From: Betaproteobacteria bacterium
GTDB taxonomy: Bacteria > Pseudomonadota > Gammaproteobacteria > Burkholderiales > SG8-39
Reading direction: 5' to 3'
Assembly: GCA_007280315.1 (NCBI GenBank)
Contig: QYQC01000157.1
Span: forward strand, 1 to 8,435
Length of the DNA: 8,435 bases
Each line of letters starts with the position of its first letter. Within the stretch, counting starts at the first letter, position 1. Below are positions 5,782 through 8,435 of the stretch, in pieces. The position numbers and the translations under genes were made by a program. The notes beneath the pieces were generated by a model. It made no database searches. It was not told the DNA's origin and was given only the letters and a program-made list of their open reading frames with translations.

Positions 5782-7359
5782 ATGGCATTTCGCAGCGTCT
5801 ACCCCGATGTCGCAATCCCCGATGTCGCGTTGACCGATTACGTTCTGGCGCAGGCGCGCGAGCGCGGCGACAAAGCGGCGTTGATCGACGGACCGAGCGG
5901 GCGCACGATAACCTACGCCCAGCTGCCCGGCCTGGTGGCGCGCGCCGCCGCCGGTCTCGCCCGCCGCGGCTTCAAGAAGGGCGAGCGCTTCGCCATCTAC
6001 AGTCCGAACCTTCCGGAGTACGCCATCGCGTTCCACGCGATCGCCTCTCTGGGCGGTGCAGCGACGACAGTCAACCCGCTCTATACCGCGGGCGAACTGG
6101 CCAAGCAGTTGAACGATTCCGGCGCGCGTTTCCTGCTGACGGTGCCGCCGTTCCTGCCGGTTGCGCGCGAGGCGGCGGCGCAATCCAAGGTCGAGGAAAT
6201 CTACGTGTTCGGCGAAGCCGATGGCGCCACGCCGTTCGCGGCGCTGCTCGAGGGCGCGGCGGACGCGCCCAAGGTCGCGATCAATCCGCGCACCGATCTG
6301 GTGGCGCTGCCCTATTCCAGCGGCACCACCGGCCTGCCCAAGGGTGTGATGCTCACCCATCACAATCTGGTGGCGGAACTGTGTTCGGTCGAGGGCGTCA
6401 CCGACGCATCGCTGATCCAGCCCGGGGACACGGTGCTGGCGTTCCTGCCGTTCTTCCACATTTACGGCATCGTCGCTTTCCTCAACCTGAGCCTGCGCAT
6501 GGGCGTCACCGTGATTACCATGCCGCGCTTCGACCTGGAGCAGTACCTGCAGCTGGTGCAGAAATACGGCGTGACCATTCTGCACCTGGTGCCGCCGATC
6601 GCACTGGCGCTGGCCAAGCATCCGATCGTCGCAAATTATGATCTTTCCAAAGTGCGCGGCGCGTTCTCCGCTGCTGCGCCGCTTTCCGGAATCGTCGCCG
6701 ACGCCCTGTACCAGCGCGTCGGCTTTCGCCTGTCGCAGGCCTACGGCATGACCGAGGTCAGCGGCGCCTGTCATCTGGGTCCGACCACGCCGGACAAAAT
6801 CAAGCCGGCTTCGGGCGGGCGCCTGATGCCTAACATGGAGTGCAAAATACTCGACACCGCGAGCGGCGCCGAACTCGGCGCAGGCGCGCAGGGCGAGATC
6901 CTGGTGCGCGGACCGCTGGTGATGCAGGGCTACCTCAACGCACCCGACGCCACTGCGGCGACGATAGATGCCGAGGGCTGGCTGCGCACCGGTGATATCG
7001 GCTACGTCGATGCCGACGGCGATTTTTTCATCGTCGACCGGACCAAGGAGCTGATCAAGTACAAGGCGCTGCAGGTGGCGCCGGCCGAGCTGGAGGCGGT
7101 GATCCTCGGGCATGCGGCGATTGCCGACGCCTGCGTCATCGGTATCGCCGACGAAGAGGCAGGCGAGGTGCCGAAGGCATTTGTCGTATTGAAAGGCGAG
7201 ATCAGCGCGGAGGAACTGATGGCCTATGTGGCCGAGCGCGTCGCGCCGCACAAGCGCGTTCGTGCGGTCGAATTCACCGACCAGTTGCCGAAATCGGCAA
7301 CCGGCAAGCTGCTGCGGCGGGTGCTGATCGAGCGCGAACGGGCCAAGGGCAAAATCTGA
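5782..7359 (+). CDS. ATP-dependent acyl-CoA ligase, 4-coumarate:CoA ligase type (ANL superfamily)
   Basis: The enzyme activates a carboxylic acid as an acyl-adenylate and transfers it to CoA. The 525-residue protein is full length for the family. It shows the P-loop-like YSSGTTGLPKGV (178-189), the A5 motif YGMTE (321-325), GEILVRG, the A7 motif WLRTGD (400-405, ribose-binding D405), the hinge region FIVDRTKELIKYKALQVAP with R420, and the C-terminal PKSATGK with catalytic K509. Overall character (FLPFFHIYGIV, GAAPLSG-like AAAPLSGIV, GWLRTGDIGYVDADGDFFIVDR) is closest to plant-like 4-coumarate:CoA ligases. Bacterial members use hydroxycinnamates, other aryl acids or medium/long fatty acids, and the substrate cannot be fixed from sequence. 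It has its own strong ribosome binding site, and the next gene follows after 47 bases. No signal peptide. Confidence 0.92.
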   Translation: MAFRSVYPDVAIPDVALTDYVLAQARERGDKAALIDGPSGRTITYAQLPGLVARAAAGLARRGFKKGERFAIYSPNLPEYAIAFHAIASLGGAATTVNPLYTAGELAKQLNDSGARFLLTVPPFLPVAREAAAQSKVEEIYVFGEADGATPFAALLEGAADAPKVAINPRTDLVALPYSSGTTGLPKGVMLTHHNLVAELCSVEGVTDASLIQPGDTVLAFLPFFHIYGIVAFLNLSLRMGVTVITMPRFDLEQYLQLVQKYGVTILHLVPPIALALAKHPIVANYDLSKVRGAFSAAAPLSGIVADALYQRVGFRLSQAYGMTEVSGACHLGPTTPDKIKPASGGRLMPNMECKILDTASGAELGAGAQGEILVRGPLVMQGYLNAPDATAATIDAEGWLRTGDIGYVDADGDFFIVDRTKELIKYKALQVAPAELEAVILGHAAIADACVIGIADEEAGEVPKAFVVLKGEISAEELMAYVAERVAPHKRVRAVEFTDQLPKSATGKLLRRVLIERERAKGKI

Positions 7360-7406
7360 CGCCACACTCGGAATTCAATCCCGCCGCGGCAAATCCGGTA
7401 GAACCG

Positions 7407-7979
7407 GTGCTGCGGCAATCGCTGATTTTTCTCGATCTCGAGACCACCGGCATCAGCGCGGCGCACGAGCGCATCACCGAGATCGGCCTGGTCGAGGTCG
7501 TCGACGGCAGGCGCGTCGGCAGCTGGAGCCAGTTGGTGAATCCGCAAAAACGCATACCAAGTTTCATCCAGTCGCTCACCGGCATCAGCGACGCGATGGT
7601 GCGGGACGCGCCGTGTTTCGAAGAGCTTGCGTCCGGACTGTTCGAGCGCCTTGAGGGGAAACTGCTGATCGCGCACAATGCGCGCTTCGATTATGGTTTC
7701 CTTGCGGCCGAGTTTGCGCGCCTTGACATGTCCTACCGTCCGCGCGTGCTGTGCACGGCCAAGCTGTCGCGCAAGCTTTTCCCCGAACACCGCCGCCACA
7801 ACCTTGACAGCCTGATTGCGCGTCATGGCCTGCGTTGCAGCGCACGCCACCGGGCGCTCGGCGATGCCGAAGTGCTGTGGCAGTTCCTTCAGAAGATCCT
7901 GTCCGAGGTGGATGCCGTCCGCGTCGCTGCCGCGCTTAAGGCGCAACTGGGTTCGCCCGCCTTGTCAGTCGCCGCCTGA
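7407..7979 (+). CDS. 3'-5' exonuclease, DnaQ-like DEDDh family (stand-alone domain)
   Basis: A magnesium-dependent exonuclease of the proofreading type. The 190-residue protein has all five catalytic residues: D10 and E12 in FLDLETTG (Exo I), D95 in HNARFDYGFL (90-99, Exo II), and H148 and D153 in HRALGDAEVLW (Exo III). It is shorter than DnaQ epsilon (about 240 residues) and ends soon after Exo III, so it lacks the C-terminal polymerase-binding tail. It also lacks the GIY-YIG nuclease module that many DnaQ-like proteins carry. It is therefore more likely a repair or RNA/DNA trimming enzyme than the replicase subunit. The start is uncertain: GTG 7407 has only a weak GGTAG ahead, but no ATG is available between it and the upstream gene. 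It lies 47 bases after the ligase gene and converges on the next gene. Confidence 0.9.
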   Translation: MLRQSLIFLDLETTGISAAHERITEIGLVEVVDGRRVGSWSQLVNPQKRIPSFIQSLTGISDAMVRDAPCFEELASGLFERLEGKLLIAHNARFDYGFLAAEFARLDMSYRPRVLCTAKLSRKLFPEHRRHNLDSLIARHGLRCSARHRALGDAEVLWQFLQKILSEVDAVRVAAALKAQLGSPALSVAA

Positions 7980-7988
7980 CCGGCTGCG

Positions 7989-8435
7989 TCAATCCACGCT
8001 CGCGCCGGTCTGCTTGATCACCTTGGCCCAGCGGTCGCGCTCGGAGCGCATCAGCTCGGACAAACCTTCGGGCGAAGTACCGATCGCCTGAAAATAAATG
8101 CGCTGCATTTTTTCGCGCACGTCCGTGCTGTGGATGATTGCCACGAGTTCGCGCGACAGGCGATCGATAATCGCTGGCGGCGTTTTCGCCGGTGCGACCA
8201 TGCCGATCCAGGCGCTCGACTCGAATCCGGGGAAGCCGGCCTCGGCCACCGTGGGCAAATCGGGCAAGACCTGGCTTTTTCCACTGCTGGTAACGGCAAG
8301 CGCCTTGATTCTGCCGGACTGGACTAGCGGCATCGCCGTGCCGGGCACAACGAAGCCGGCCTGAATCTGGCCGGCGAGGATGGCGGTGTTGACCTGCGGG
8401 CTGCCGGGGTAGGGGACGTGCACAATGTCCAGGCC
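7989..8435 (-). CDS. Tripartite tricarboxylate transporter substrate-binding protein, Bug/TctC family (partial)
   Basis: This is the C-terminal 148 residues of a periplasmic solute-binding protein; the N-terminus and signal peptide lie beyond the right edge. The visible part begins GLDIVHVPYPGSPQ and continues with AGQIQAGFV, GRIKALAVTSSGKSQVLPDLPTVAEAGFPGFE, PAKTPPAIIDRL and the end SELMRSERDRWAKVIKQTG. These are hallmark segments of the Bug family (about 320 residues in full). Such proteins bind carboxylates or other small organic molecules, sometimes delivering them to TctAB membrane partners, though many are orphans. The ligand is not predictable. It is convergent with the exonuclease gene, with 9 bases between the two stop codons. 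Confidence 0.93.
   Translation of the reverse strand, partial: GLDIVHVPYPGSPQVNTAILAGQIQAGFVVPGTAMPLVQSGRIKALAVTSSGKSQVLPDLPTVAEAGFPGFESSAWIGMVAPAKTPPAIIDRLSRELVAIIHSTDVREKMQRIYFQAIGTSPEGLSELMRSERDRWAKVIKQTGASVD

Noticed and set aside
5716..7365. 549-codon minus-strand open frame opposite the acyl-CoA ligase
   Set aside because: It mirrors a fully motif-supported ligase gene and has no recognisable domain; it is a GC-bias shadow.

Overview
The window looks like chromosomal DNA from a high-GC proteobacterium. The best guess is a betaproteobacterium (Burkholderiales or Rhodocyclales-like), because the right edge carries the C-terminal half of a Bug/TctC-type tripartite tricarboxylate transporter binding protein, a family greatly expanded in that group. 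All genes except this last one lie on the + strand. I see no tRNA, rRNA, CRISPR array, insertion sequence or phage gene.

Left third (1-3486): a 2-oxoacid:ferredoxin oxidoreductase locus. It starts with the last codons of the alpha subunit, which appear frameshifted near base 20. The complete beta subunit (korB-like, 172-1170) follows, with its TPP motif and all four cluster cysteines. After it comes a 739-residue protein (1267-3486) that I do not recognise as a named family. Its middle resembles the TPP-binding domain of pyruvate:ferredoxin oxidoreductase but lacks the GDG cofactor motif, and its C-terminus is a single-cluster ferredoxin domain behind an alanine-rich linker. The likely picture is that KorAB oxidises a 2-oxoacid (perhaps 2-oxoglutarate) to the acyl-CoA, and the third protein is a built-in electron acceptor or accessory subunit. 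This third protein is the most interesting object here.

Intergenic stretch (3487-3738): about 250 bases without a gene, holding three successive inverted repeats. The last is a perfect 21-bp stem with a 7-nt loop, and the middle one a 22-bp stem with one mismatch and a 7-nt loop. None is followed by a T-run, so they look more like REP-type or processing hairpins than standard terminators.

Middle (3739-5633): dinB (DNA polymerase IV, translesion synthesis) and then a 228-residue protein of unknown function.

Right (5782-8435): an ANL-superfamily acyl-CoA ligase of the 4-coumarate:CoA ligase type behind a strong ribosome binding site, a stand-alone DEDDh 3'-5' exonuclease (DnaQ-like) 47 bases after it, and the convergent partial Bug-type protein whose stop lies only 9 bases from the exonuclease stop. 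These genes do not obviously form one pathway. The KorAB locus is the only clear functional unit.
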